DNA of 64,000 nt from Paulinella micropora (GCA_009731375.1 BJOX01000081.1:508176-572175); one strand, 5' to 3'. Counted from the first letter of the stretch, positions 1 through 60,769 are shown. Made by a program: numbers and translations. The notes: generated by a model from the letters alone, not told the origin.

Positions 1-303
1 TAACCATGTCCTCATCGCACCCCCCTTCACAGGTCACACTAACTACGTGTATGTATGTATGTATGCGTGTATCTACGCAGCTGTGTTACCATTTCATATG
101 TATTCTGTCTCTTTCATCGGTCACCTCCACAAAATGTGATCAGGTCACCGATAAAAACAACGCGTATGCGACCGCGCAAAATTTGACGTGTTTTGCGGGT
201 TCGCCTGCCCGGCCCGGCTCGCCCGCAAAACACGTCGAAATTTGTGGCTAGCCGCATAATATGCTAGTATGTTACGCTACGTATGTTTATGAATGTCATG
301 AAG
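1..303 (+). other. Intronic sequence with TH element; possible exon fragment at its start
   Basis: A pyrimidine tract and CAG ending at 32 could be an acceptor, or the same CAG|gtcaca could be a donor after a short frame starting at the ATG at 6. I cannot decide. A TH two-hairpin element fills about 115-262. Confidence 0.35.
115..262 (+). mobile_element. TH two-hairpin element, copy 1
   Basis: A non-coding repeat of about 145 bp made of two successive hairpins. The first has ATCGGT/ACCGAT arms with an inner CCACA/TGTGG. The second has GACGTGTTTTGCGGG pairing with CCCGCAAAACACGTC around a GGCCGGGCC-like centre. One end reads TTTGTGGCTAGCCGCATAAT. At least nine copies lie in the window in both orientations. 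No coding capacity, so it is probably a non-autonomous foldback or MITE-like element. Confidence 0.75.
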
Positions 304-42300
<41,997 letters not shown>

Positions 42301-42721
42301 GGTTAAGATTCTAGTCACTGCTACTACCATTGACTACTACTACTACTATACTACTACTACTACTATACTCCTACTACTATTACTACTTAGTAACTACTAC
42401 TACTACTATAATACTATTTAGTAACTACTACTACTACTATTAGTACTACTACTATTACTTAGTAACTTAATAATAAGCACTACTAGAGTATTATACTACT
42501 CAGCAGTGACTACTGTTCCGACTACCGGTACGGTATATACTGATAGTTAGTATTAATAGTACTGATACGTCTGAGTCGGTATTAATATTAATTTATAATG
42601 AAAATAATTAGAGCATGAGTTAGAAAATGAAAATTTAAAATGAAAAGAAATTACTAGTACGTTATGAAATCACTGTGTCTTGTTATATTGATAAAGAGCT
42701 TGCATGCGAGCGTCACGACCG

Positions 42722-42752
<31 letters not shown>
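42301..42752. repeat. CTA trinucleotide tract, AT-rich spacer and poly-C
   Basis: (CTA)n with interruptions to 42500, AT-rich sequence with nothing recognised to 42715, then poly-C up to the gap. Confidence 0.8.
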
Positions 42753-42894
42753 NNNNNNNNNNNNNNNNNNNNNNNNNNNNNNNNNNNNNNNNNNNNNNNN
42801 NNNNNNNNNNNNNNNNNNNNNNNNNNNNNNNNNNNNNNNNNNNNNNNNNNNNNNNNNNNNNNNNNNNNNNNNNNNNNNNNNNNNNNNNNNNNNN
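42753..42894. other. Assembly gap truncating the Roco-TIR gene
   Basis: N run after poly-C. The 3' end of the minus-strand gene lies here. Confidence 0.99.
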
Positions 42895-50863
<7,969 letters not shown>

Positions 50864-51096
50864 CTGCATAGCAGCAACAACCATAGATTGAAAAAAATAT
50901 ACACGAAATTAATTTGAAAATAAAGCCATTCAATATTACACACAAGTGAATGCAGGGCTGCTGGAATGAAGGCTAGAGAAAATTAATATGGAGTCCGCGG
51001 ATACATTTAAGGTGACTGCATCACTGTCACGTCATTCCGTGACGGGAAGACAACAAAGCTAGATTTATCATGCAAGGGCTACGGTGAATTGGGCGC

Positions 51097-51149
<53 letters not shown>

Positions 51150-51180
51150 ACACACACACATGCATACACATACAAGCAGC

Positions 51181-51215
<35 letters not shown>

Positions 51216-51216
51216 G

Positions 51217-51259
<43 letters not shown>

Positions 51260-51272
51260 ATACACATACAAG

Positions 51273-51312
<40 letters not shown>

Positions 51313-51416
51313 CTCACTCACTCACTCACTAACTGTTTCTCTCTCAGATGCACACACAAATGCTACCGCGCGGTAGCATGTCTAACAACTTAAATGTATG
51401 TGTGATGTCACTGCAG
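50864..51416. other. Intergenic region between head-to-head LRR genes, with CT/CA/GA tracts
   Basis: Unique sequence to 51095, then (CT)n, (CA)n, (GA)n, (CA)n to 51310. No initiator exon recognised for either gene. Confidence 0.6.
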
Positions 51417-51500
51417 GTAAACAAGAACCTGCAGACGTTGTGGATTGCAAGTAATAATATTGGAGATAAAGGTGCAGCAGCGTTTGCAGACGCGCTTAAG
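51417..51500 (+). CDS. LRR gene exon A (28-residue repeat)
   Basis: VNKNLQTLWIASNNIGDKGA, AAFADALK: one RNase-inhibitor-type LRR in exactly 84 bases between CTGCAG and gtacct, phase 0. One repeat per exon is typical of NLR-like and Roco LRR genes. Confidence 0.85.
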
Positions 51501-51742
51501 GTACCTGCAGGGCCTTCGCGATTGCTGTTGCGCCTGCGTCGCCGATATCGTTGCCGTAGAGGATGAGTGTAGTATTCACCTAATACCATTCACAGTGCAA
51601 TGCGGATATTTTTGCATGCTACCGCGCAGTTAGAATATAAAAGAATGCCATTGTAATATGTATGTGAATACGATAGCACTTTGCTACATACCATGATATG
51701 GGTGGTAATATCTACAACATTTTGCTTTGAATGATGATGCAG

Positions 51743-51832
51743 GGAAATAAGGACAGCAAGCTCACAAGTCTGGACATTACTGCAAACAGCATAGGTCCAG
51801 AAGGTGCCAGGCACATCGCAGAAGCCATAAAG
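51743..51832 (+). CDS. LRR gene exon B (30-residue repeat)
   Basis: GNKDSKLTSLDITANSIGPE, GARHIAEAIK; 90 bases, phase 0, acceptor GATGCAG, donor gtaaga. Confidence 0.85.
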
Positions 51833-52171
51833 GTAAGACCTTGAGAGCATCAGCAAACGCCTTTGCCCCTTCTGCGCCTATCTTTTCTTCGCTCTTTGCA
51901 TCCCATCGCGCTGATACATCCAGCTTCGTAAGTCGTGTGTTCACCTGCACATACAAGCAGATGTGACAAAAAGCCCATAATCAATCCTTTGCACATTGCT
52001 ACGCGCGCGCGTCGCAATGTCCACTGTTTTACTCCATCTTAACGAATGTTATAGCCACTCAATCCAAGCTCCAGCAGATTTGCATTCGCTTATTACATAC
52101 AGAAGAATTCGCTTTACCAATGCTTCCGGGGCCCGGTTGCATGGCATCGCATGTGTGTTTCATGTGTGCAG

Positions 52172-52430
52172 GTCAAGAGCACGTTGACTAGCCTGAACCT
52201 GTACGACAACGCAATAGGTAATGAAGGGAAACAGGCAATCGAAACGTTACTGCGCAGAAACAAGGAATGGGCAAGGCTCCATGAGCATGCTCGAAGTGTC
52301 ATGCCGGAAATCTATGAAGCCTTGCAGCAGTTCACTCCCGAGATATGCACCTGCATAGCTTACTACAGTGGGCCTGACTGCTCAGTTGCGATTGCAGAGG
52401 CACTTGCGACTCTTTCTCTTCTCTCTCCCT
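52172..52430 (+). CDS. LRR gene exon C, last LRR and C-terminus
   Basis: VKSTLTSLNLYDNAIGNEGK, QAIETLLRRNKEWARLHEHA, then RSVMPEIYEALQQFTPEICT and CIAYYSGPDCSVAIAEALA. The frame has no stop and continues through the (TTC)n tract into reverse-transcriptase sequence, so the native end is unclear. The gene may have lost its stop to the insertion. Confidence 0.7.
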
Positions 52431-52645
52431 CCTCCTCCTCTTCTTCTTCTTCTTCTTCTTCTTCTTCTTCTTCTTCCTCTTCCTCTTCCTCTTCCTCTTT
52501 CTCTTCCTCTTCCTCTTCCTCTTCCTCTTCTTTTTCCTCTTCTTCTTCTTCTTCTTCTTCTTCTTCTTCTTCTTCTTCTTCTTCTTCTTCTTCTTCTTCT
52601 TCTTCTTCTTCTTCTTCTTCTTCTTTTTCTTCTTCTTTTTCTTCC
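52431..52645 (+). repeat. (TTC)n tract coding poly-Ser in frame
   Basis: TCT/TTC repeats about 215 bp long joining the LRR exon to the reverse-transcriptase remnant without a stop codon. Confidence 0.9.
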
Positions 52646-53438
52646 TTGAGAACTCGGAAAATAGCAATCCACTCCACAACACTCTTACCGAAAAACAAAG
52701 ACCCTGTGAACAAAACCAGACTTATCTGCAACCAAGCCCGATCACCATGGCGTTCAATCTTACGCAGAGTTGGCAAAGTCCTAAGTTTTCTAACCCTTGA
52801 ACTCTCTCATCGTGTCCGCACCTTCAACCTTAACAGACTAGATGAGATCCGATCCCATCTCTGTCGCGCATACAAAACTTTCTCGAACCTCAACGTCACA
52901 GAGGACTCAAAACGAACTGTCAGAGTTTTCCAATTTGACGTCAAACAAATGTTCACATGGCTGGCCCAGTCCAGTACGACGCAATCTCTACGCTTTGCCC
53001 TTGCATACATCACTTTCCAACCCCCGAAAAATCGAACTGGAAACCCATCGTCTACATCTCTAAAACCCGCAAGGAGAATGGAAAGTATGATGCCGGATGG
53101 AATCGAAGCTACGCACCACATGACTGTTTCGCCTTCACCTTTGATGACATCATCAATATTGTGTCCCTCGACTTTGCCCACTCTCACTTTACTCTTGGAA
53201 ACGCTGTCTTTGTCCAAAAAGACGGATGCCCAATTGGCGGATACCTATCCTCGCCCCTAGCACAAATGAAATGTATGTGCGATGAAGCAGTCCTCATTCG
53301 CACCCTTCTAAGCACATCCTTCGCCAAACAAATCTATGGCATATATCGCCAAATCGACGACCTCTTATTACTCATACTTGCTAACTGGAATAACGAACAA
53401 GAAGCAAATGAAGTCCACAAACTACTGCAAGCAATACG
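52646..53438 (+). pseudogene. Decayed reverse transcriptase, 5' truncated (Penelope-like?)
   Basis: The N-terminal part has LRTRKIAIHSTTLLPKNKDP then NKTRLICNQARSP (K.KD..K.R.I). Motif A-like VFQFDVKQMFT; after a frameshift near 52950, motif B-like QKDGCPIGGYLSSPLAQMKC and motif C-like YRQIDDLLLL. DVK.(F)T...G.PIGG..S..A...(R).IDD is closest to Penelope-like or related reverse transcriptases. Family assignment is tentative. Interrupted at 53439 by GATA repeats and LT2; the frame resumes at about 53920. Confidence 0.7.
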
Positions 53439-53470
53439 CAGATAGATAGATAGATAGATATAGATAGATG

Positions 53471-53503
<33 letters not shown>

Positions 53504-53549
53504 GTAGGTAGGTAGGTAGGTAGGTAGATAGATAGATAGAGAGATAGAG

Positions 53550-53625
<76 letters not shown>

Positions 53626-53627
53626 GA
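53439..53627. repeat. (GATA)n tract: tail of LT2 copy 3
   Basis: GATA/GTAG repeats between the interrupted reverse transcriptase and LT2; read on the minus strand it is a (CTAT)n tail. Confidence 0.85.
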
Positions 53628-53920
53628 GATATCGACTAATGTCAGAAAAAAGGAGCTTCTGATTTCGTCAACCAGGAAAGTCTGTAAAGTATTGACCCGA
53701 TGCCCAGCTAAGCCGTGATGTTTGCACGGAAGGGACTGATACAGGCGATACCAAAGCTTCCTAGTACCAGGCGGGGCCAGGGCTCGTTCCATAAAGCGCC
53801 CCTTGCAGAACGAGCTCCCACCTCCATTACAGAGGGCCCAGTAAGCAGATGGAGTTTCGAGACTGTTCGACAGTCTAGTATAAACCGACAGAGCACTGTG
53901 GGTTTTATTCCGGGCTCAAC
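53628..53920 (-). mobile_element. LT2 retrotransposon 3' tail, copy 3
   Basis: About 290 bp nearly identical to copies 1 and 2. Inserted in the reverse-transcriptase remnant; on the minus strand it ends GTCGATATCTCAT then (CTAT)n. Confidence 0.88.
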
Positions 53921-54110
53921 GACTCTGGCACAACAATCGAATCCCCATCACAACCCCACGCCTATACGGGAGGCTTTGAACTGGAAAAAAATACTCCAGA
54001 ACAGAAAGATGCTACCTTCATTGTGGAATTCGCAGGAACATCTATCCAATTACACCAAGACCCAACTCGGGGCTTCCATAATCGACCACTTTTCAAAAAC
54101 TGGAAAGATA
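53921..54110 (+). pseudogene. C-terminal part of the interrupted reverse transcriptase
   Basis: Open frame DSGTTIESPSQPHAYTGGFE, LEKNTPEQKDATFIVEFAGT, SIQLHQDPTRGFHNRPLFKN, WKDMYATLPH, stop. It looks like the segment after the IDD motif. Confidence 0.6.
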
Positions 54111-54328
54111 TGTATGCTACGCTACCCCATTAACCTCTTTACAAATCCCGTAAATAACTACACACCTCAAATATACAACTTTTACCTTTACCTTACTCTC
54201 CTCATGCACTGCAGGCTCCCGGCTTGACTAACCGGGGGAACTAATAAAGTCACTGAGGAACTAGTAATATACTATACAAAATAGAATCAGTCAGACTTAT
54301 TTCCACCCTACCAGTAATTTATCGTCTG

Positions 54329-55105
54329 TGGTGCACTGGACAATCTTCCCTTTTTACAAAAGCAATTTCCTTTTTTACCCATATCAACTCGTAATTTTTC
54401 TGACATTGACCGTACTGCCAACGCTTCCATTTTAACGCAACCGGGGCCACATCCGTAACCACACAACCCAAACCAACCTAAACTAGTCTTGCAACACAAA
54501 CTTCCGTCTCAGAATCTTCGTCGTGAGCACATCTCATCGTCCTAGTCCTGGAGACAAAGCACACACCAAAACCCTTTACACTTACCTTACCCTTACCCTC
54601 AAACTCAAACTCAAACTTAAACTAGAACTTACCTAACCTTTGGCAAAGGGGCGAGCACTGTCACTCGTGGTCTGGTAAACCGTAGTATTCTTGAAAGAAA
54701 TTTTATTTCAAACTTTTTCCCACTTTACTACACAGTATTTTCACGCCATGGGTGCACTGGAAATGTTCAACTTCCCCGGAAGTTTTTCCAAATGTATTTT
54801 CCTCTTTTACCCATATCAGCTTGTAATTTTCTCACTCTGGCCGTACTACTTATCCTTCCACTTCAACTCCCATACATCCGTTACTACGCAACACAACACA
54901 GCCTAAACTAATTCTACATCACAAACTTCTACCTCAGAGATCCTTCGTCGTGCCAGTGAGCACAGCTCACAAGCACTGGAGACCATACACATGCACTACC
55001 CTTTACCCAACCCTTGCAATTTCACTTGAACTAACACTACTACAGTACTTACCTATTCTTATGCAAAGGGGTGAGCACGGTCACTCGTGGTTTGGTAAAC
55101 ACATG
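54329..55105 (+). repeat. Diverged tandem duplication, period about 420 bp
   Basis: Copy 1 (54329-54690) and copy 2 (54749-55110) share TTTTACCCATATCA.CT.GTAA, CATCCGT..CTACGCAACACA-like stretches and GCACGGTCACTCGTGGT.TGG followed by TAAAC. No coding frame. It could be a decayed LTR pair or a simple tandem duplication. Confidence 0.65.
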
Positions 55106-55110
55106 TTATT

Positions 55111-55330
55111 AAATAAATATTTCCTGAATATAATATCTTTCACATGCTTTACGTATTGATATCTTGTTCCAGAACGATGTTACATGCTTGACGGTAAACC
55201 TAATTACGATCCCATCCACTTCAGTGGATTCAGTCCACTTAAGTGTATTGAAATTACGTTAAGGGTTAAATATTAATAAATATTCACGGTAACGAAAGCA
55301 TGGTATTCTCTTATTACAAGAAATTAGTGT
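55111..55330. other. AT-rich spacer
   Basis: No gene or repeat recognised. Contains CACTTCAGTGGATTCAGTCC, a small inverted motif, and GTTAAGGGTTAA. Confidence 0.6.
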
Positions 55331-55556
55331 TTAAGTTCCCAGGCCCGGTTTCCAATTGGAAACGATATTAATTTACTTTCCGGCACAAGAAAAATAATAA
55401 AATGATATTTATTTATTGAAAATTACTTATATTATGAACAAACTAGACATAAAGTCACCAAAAATTTAATACAAAACTTAAAAATGAAAATGTTCTTCTC
55501 AGGCCGCCCCCTCACATCTAAGTCACACAAAAGACTGTTTCCAATTGGAAACGACA

Positions 55557-57139
55557 TTAATAATCACCTGAAACAAACCCCCTTTTCTTTTTCCTCGGGT
55601 CTCCATGCTTAATGTGCCACGCATGACACCCGCGACCCTTAGTCCCACACAGCGGCATCTCGGGCCCGCAGGTCTCACAATAAAATGACGTGATGATCTT
55701 GGATGAACTTCCCTTAACAAACTTACATACCCTGCATCTGCGTCTTTTCGGCCTTGCGGTGGATTGATTCCACGACTCCCCTGCCTCCCTTTTGCGTCGA
55801 ATTGCATCACTCATAGCCACCAGAGGGTACATAGCTAATTTCGTGTGAGGAAGGTTTGGTTCGGGACCTCGGAGGTTCTCGCTAGCCGGGCTAAGCATAG
55901 CCCAATCAATCTCAGAGGCTTTTTTGGCTGTTAAGAGCTCGTTTGCAACCAAATTTTTGAAAAAGCCTGGCCTGGTGGTTCCTTTCGAACGCAGATAAGT
56001 AGAGATGGTCGTGGTACTGAAGTGCATGTAATGAAGGTAAGCGTTGGTCATAACAAAGTCCATCAAAATCAAGAAATCGTTAACTTTCCAATCCCGCACA
56101 ACGACATTCAAATTCATGTTTGCGTGCCCTTGACGAAGAGAGTTGAAGCGATCCACCGCATTGAAACATTCGTAGTACTTAGCAACCACGTCACACCGCG
56201 AAACAAACGCCGTACGCTTACTGAATCGTGCCTCTCGTGCTTTGCCCCCCAATGTAGTGCCGCAGGTGGCTATGATTTGCTGCATATTGTGGTCGTTCTG
56301 ATTCACTGCCAACAAGCGAATACCATCTTTAGTGCACGTGGCTGACGCCAAATCGCCTTTGTTGTTCCCTCTGGCATGCCATAAAGTGAATTTGGGATAA
56401 TTGCGGGTAGCCGTCTTTACCATTCCAATAAAATCTAGCCCATGCACCTTGACAACGACTGCTGTTCGTACACTAGCAAACCACGAGTCTCCTACAACAA
56501 TGCGACCTGTACCATGCCACGGCTTGACTAGTCTCACTGTGGTTGCTGTTGTGACACCCCAATCATCTACCCCTGCCTTTGCACGATCTCGATCTTTTCC
56601 TTCTACACATTCCATAGCAATACAGATGCCTGTTTCAACGCAGCAGGTAGTATGGTACTCACGGCCCAAAGGAATGGGCTTGCGTGGGACGTACACCTGA
56701 CCAGGCATTTCTTTGCCTGTCCACTTGCCCATCGACTCGTCGACAGTCAGGCAAGTGCCAGGCATGATGGCATCATTGAACTTCTTATTGCACTCTTCCA
56801 TCAAAAAACGCACAGGCAGAAAGGGATCTTGTTCAGTGGCATCGGGTCCGAAACGCAAGCAGTGAAGGATAGCTTCGAATCGATTTTTTGACATGAATCT
56901 GCCGAAGTTGTCCCCAGGCAAACCGTCTGGCCCTACCTCACCCTCGTCCATCCAATGTCCCCTGCGCCTGCCCCTATCTGCAACTGAAATTTTGACAAGT
57001 AACCCCAGGAAAACAGCAAATTCCTCCTGTGTTATTGCTTTCTTCAACCAAGAGTCTTTCTGTTTAGCTATCTCCACGTTAGTAAATTCAATCAACCGAC
57101 TGATAGCTTTTGGAGGCATGAAGTGCATGAAGTGTCTGT
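55557..57139 (-). CDS. piggyBac transposase, exon 2 (catalytic domain)
   Basis: DDE_Tnp_1_7-type transposase. FMPPKAISRLIEFTNVEIAK leads in. Catalytic Asp candidates lie in LTVDESMGKW, VVGDSWFASV and NAVDRFNSLRQ, with LMDFVMTNAYLHYMHF after them. The C-terminal Cys-rich domain CRVCKF, YCETCG, LCGTKGRGCHAWHIKHG is complete. No frame break over 520 residues. Acceptor TTGCATAG at 57140. The Asp four residues before N in VDRFN is kept, but the usual second Asp of this motif is replaced by N. Confidence 0.88.
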
Positions 57140-57409
57140 CTATGCAAGAAAAGAAAAGACAAGGAAAAAAACAAAGAAAAACATGACAAGAAGGTGCAAG
57201 TAAGTGCAGCAAGCAAAGGAAACATAGACAAGACAAGCACTCGAAATGAATGACTTTGGAACTGAAAATCTCTGAACACACAAAACTTTTTTCAAACCCA
57301 ACAGCAACAAATGGTGCACACACATACATACTGTTCAGTGTTGACTGGAAATGAGTGAAAAATGGCAAACAGCAGAGAGATTGGGAGAAGTTACTGAAGA
57401 GGGGAAGCG

Positions 57410-57960
57410 TTTGCGGCGCCCTGTAGCCTGGTCTTGGGCTGGAAGATCGGTCTGTCTGCACTCCAATCAACAGTTTGTGGCTCCAACTTCCAATGAAAAC
57501 CGTTCTTTACCAACTTGGTGTCCTCGTCATACACTTCGCTTTCCTCGCAGGGGCAAATATTGAACCCAGTATGCGTTTCCTCTTCTCCTACTTCGTCAGT
57601 GTCTGAGGCAGACAGATTGTGGTCTGGCTCAGCTTTTTCCTCCTCCTTCCCCTCCTCTTGGTTCTCCTCGACTGTCTCCTCGTCATCACTGACATCTATG
57701 AGGACCTCCTTCAAACTAGCATCAATACAGGAAAAAGCACCCACTGCCTGCTCCTGTTCAGCACGCAGAACATTGGACGAAAAGAAATAATCCTTGTCGT
57801 CCAGATTCAGCGTTACAAGTGCTTTGTGGTGTTTTGTTTCCTTGTCCTTCAATTTCCCAACAAGCCTTATGTCCCCAAAAACACTTTCTCCAAATTTTCG
57901 TCTTGCCCAAGGCTTTCCAAGTTTCACAGCAGGGACCGAAACGCAGCTCCCCACCTCCAT
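57410..57960 (-). CDS. piggyBac transposase, exon 1
   Basis: Starts MEVGSCVSVPAVKLGKPWAR, with VFGDIRLVGKLKD, then an acidic region (DVSDDEETVEENQEEG and EVGEEETHTG), as in many piggyBac N-termini. The start is the first ATG with this frame. The donor could be TTCA|gtaact near 57405 or TGGA|gtgcag near 57460; only the second keeps the exon 2 phase. Confidence 0.7.
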
Positions 57961-58220
57961 CTTTTTTCGAAAAATGCCTCAGACAATGCAAAAGTGGGAA
58001 AAAAGGGGTGGTCAGTCAAATGCCGATTTCTCGAACTTCTACCAACCGTTTTCGGAACAAATTTTACACGTCGCTTCCCACAGTCTTTCCTGAGCCCTGG
58101 AAAACATCGGAAGTCATTAATTGAGCAGAATCCGTGAGAATAAATTTTTGGAAAACCGTTGCCAAAAAACTGTTTCCAATTGGTAACAAAAATTTCCAAT
58201 TGGAAACTCCGGGAACTTAA

Positions 58221-58760
58221 ACATTAGTGAAAAAAATGAACTCTTGAAGTGGTATTAATATCAAGAGATATTAATATTTACAAAACAAGAAAAAATGAAG
58301 TGTAAAAAAAAAAGCAATCAGTTTCCAGTCATGCAGAGACGGGGCTGAACGAAAATGATTAGCAGTATTTACTCAAATATGTATTAATACTGTGGCTTGA
58401 ACTTCATATACTATCAATATTAATACTTGAATCACATAGTGTAATTATTGTCTGTGGTGGCTTACCACCGAACTTGAACCGCTTCTCGGAAGTGTGCACA
58501 GCATTCTCACAAAGGCATACGATTGTCTTCTAGCAAGAAAGGGAGCGAGGATCGAACGATCGGTCCTTTGATCTTTCACGTTTTCTGAGTAAGCATTTGG
58601 TTATTAAATAAAATAATTGTAGTCGCGGTGTAAGAGGTTCTGTAACGGCAGTAGTCTGGTTTGGTGAAGATTGACTACATACTATCAATGTATGGAACAT
58701 ACATAACAATTATAGATTGATGAATAGTAGGTGAATTGAAATGCAGCCGAGGACATTGTA
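58221..58760. other. AT-rich spacer with piggyBac-remnant similarity
   Basis: Unique AT-rich sequence. ACGATTGTCTT.TAGCAAGAA and AGGGAGCGAGG at about 58520 match the 41.8 kb remnant. Confidence 0.5.
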
Positions 58761-58933
58761 CTGGCAAAGTCAACCATCAGATTTAAATTAAGAACCAGAA
58801 TTCAAATTAGTTTAATTTAACTGCTATATCCGTCCGCAAAATCCACAAAATTTTCGCGAAATGTTGCCTCTGAATTGGCACTAATTTGAATTCTGGTCCT
58901 GAATTTGAATCTGATGGTTGTCTTTGCCACTTG
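58761..58933. mobile_element. Foldback element, 50-bp arms
   Basis: TGGCAAAGTCAACCATCAGA at the left pairs with TCTGATGGTTGTCTTTGCCA at the right. The arms are about 50 bp with five mismatches and the loop is about 70 bp. No direct repeat recognised at the edges. Confidence 0.75.
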
Positions 58934-59225
58934 AACGGCCTTGGCTGTACCGTTAATACCCTTGATAGATACGTTAATACACTAGATAGATATATAGATA
59001 AATTGAAAGGTTGGTGAATTGAAGTTGTAAAAGTTTTCGTTAGGTGCTTTCTTGCTGTAGCTTGCATGTACGTATGTATGTATGTATGTATGTATGTATG
59101 CATGCATGTATGTATATTATTACTGTGCACATTCAAGAGGGAAAGTCATGTATGTATGTATGTATGTATGTATGCATATTATTACTGTAAACAACTAAGA
59201 CCTCATGGTCCTCCTTCAGTCGAAG
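58934..59225. repeat. Spacer with ATGT tracts
   Basis: ATGT repeats near 59066 and 59150, each followed by GCATATTATTACTGT-like sequence (a short duplication). Confidence 0.7.
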
Positions 59226-59660
59226 TGATATGAGAAAATGCTTAAGTCATCGTTCAAAAGCTGTATGAGAGAATGCATAGAGCTTTTAAAGCCATCTCAT
59301 TCAAAAGCTCTGTGAGAAAATGCTTAAGTCATCGTTCAAAAGCTCTATGAGAGAATGCATAGAGCTTTTAAAGCCATCTCATTCAAAAGCTCTATGAGAA
59401 AATGCTAAAAAGCTCTATGAGAGAATGCATAGAGCTTTTAAAGCCATCTCATTCACAAGCTCTATGAGAAAATGCTTAAGTTATCGTTCAAAAGCTCTAT
59501 GAGAGAATGCATAAAGCTTTTAAAGCCATCTCATTCAAAAGCTCTATGAGAAAATGCTAAAGTGATCTCATTCAAAAGCTCTATGAGAAACTGCTAAAGT
59601 CATCACCCAAAAGCTCTATGAGAAAATGCTAAAGCCATCATTCAACCATGAGAAAATGCT
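59226..59660 (+). repeat. Minisatellite of AAAGCTCTATGAGA units
   Basis: Eleven or more imperfect units of TCATTCAAAAGCTCTATGAG with AAAATGC; some carry TGCATAGAGCTTTT, which is complementary and could pair with it. Confidence 0.85.
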
Positions 59661-59904
59661 CAACGTCATCATTCAACTCAGAACAACTTGGAAGGGCTTT
59701 TTGTAACGATGTAGCTAGCATGTTTGTGTCTCGAGCACTGATCGAGAAAAAATCAACCCTAGTGCTATGAAAGGCTCAAAGGTTCAAAGAACAAAATGCT
59801 CAAAAAGTCATTCAAAAGGCTCAAAGAACAAGGGTCGATTTTTTTCTCGAATCAATGGGGAAAAAAAAAGCCAGTTGTCCACCCGCAAAACCCGTGTAAG
59901 TTTC

Positions 59905-60200
59905 TTGGGTGGGGCAGTAGATTACTGGGGTAAGGTGCCACCTGAGAAGTTCCTATTTCTTAAGCACAACGAACAATGACTTCAAGCGCTTCGATCTCAG
60001 TCAAAGTTTGCATCTACAGCCTGTGTTGTGGCTCATTACAAAGCTCTTGATGAGAGCTTTCAAATGAGCCGCTACACAAGCCCTCGAGATCAGAACTGGC
60101 TGAAAACGAAGAGATTGAAATCATATGGCTCGTTGTGGTTAAGGACAAGGAACTTCTCTTTCTTGGGTGGGGCAGTAGATTACTGGCGTAAGGTGCCACC
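59905..60200. mobile_element. FB2 foldback element, copy 6, with flanking 40-bp direct repeat
   Basis: FB2 spans 59943-60158 in reverse orientation. TTTCTTGGGTGGGGCAGTAG, ATTACTGG.GTAAGGTGCCAC lies on both sides (59903-59942 and 60161-60200). Confidence 0.85.
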
Positions 60201-60388
60201 TGTTCCCACAGTATGTTCGTGTCTCGAGCGACCGATCCGAGAAAAATCAGGTCCAAGTGGGGGCTGTTATGACCGCGTGAATGTCCTTACTAAGGCCCCC
60301 CCTCTCTCTCTCTCTCAGTCTCTGTCTGTCTGTCTGTCCCTCTCTCTTTCTCTCTCCCTCTCTCTCTCTGTCTCGTCCTACACCACCC

Positions 60389-60495
60389 AGATTTCCGGGT
60401 TCTGGGGTGTGAAAGTGGCCACCAGAGGCCAGGGCTTTTCAGGAAGCAACCAACCCAGAAAGTGGCACCAGAAACCCGGAAATCTGGGTTGTGTG
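60389..60495. mobile_element. Small palindromic element
   Basis: CCAGATTTCCGGGTTCTGG at the left and CCAGAAACCCGGAAATCTGG at the right; about 105 bp. Related to 12634-12710. Confidence 0.75.
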
Positions 60496-60618
60496 GAATG
60501 ACTCTAATAATGTAATAGATAGTTCTTAGTGAGTAATAATGTTGAGAGTTGAGTGGGTAAACCCTTCCCTCATGAGTGTCTTCTCGCCAGCAATAATACG
60601 AGACACAGATAGTAGTAT

Positions 60619-60769
60619 ATTATGCGGCTAGCCACAAATTTGACACGTTTTGCGGGCGAGCCAGGCCGGGCCGGCGAGCCCGCAAAACACGTCAAATTTG
60701 GCGCGGCCGCAGATGTAGTTTTATCGGTAACCTGACCCTATTTTAAAATGTGGAGGTGACCGCTAGAAG
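60619..60769 (-). mobile_element. TH two-hairpin element, copy 9
   Basis: ATTATGCGGCTAGCCACAAA at the left, GGAGGTGACCGCTAGA at the right; both hairpins intact. Confidence 0.8.

Larger units (their letters stand above)
55331..58220 (-). mobile_element. Complete-looking piggyBac transposon
   Basis: TTAA lies at both outer edges (55331-55334, 58217-58220), with inverted ends GTTCCC...GGGAAC. The palindrome TTTCCAATTGGAAA occurs twice near each end (about 55350 and 55543; 58161, one mismatch, and 58191). The transposase gene on the minus strand fills the interior. Cut-and-paste transposition into TTAA is characteristic of piggyBac. Confidence 0.88.

Noticed and set aside
52332-52682. Minus-strand poly-Lys/Glu/Arg frames over the TTC tract
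   Set aside because: Complement of a (TTC)n microsatellite; open in all frames by composition.
54560-54640. CTTACCCTTACCCTCAAACTC resembling telomeric repeat
   Set aside because: Only two to three irregular units inside a duplicated unique segment.
57141-57470. Extension of the piggyBac catalytic frame upstream of 57140
   Set aside because: Hydrophobic, Cys/Phe-rich translation of intron sequence; a good acceptor at 57140 and the separate N-terminal exon explain the region better.
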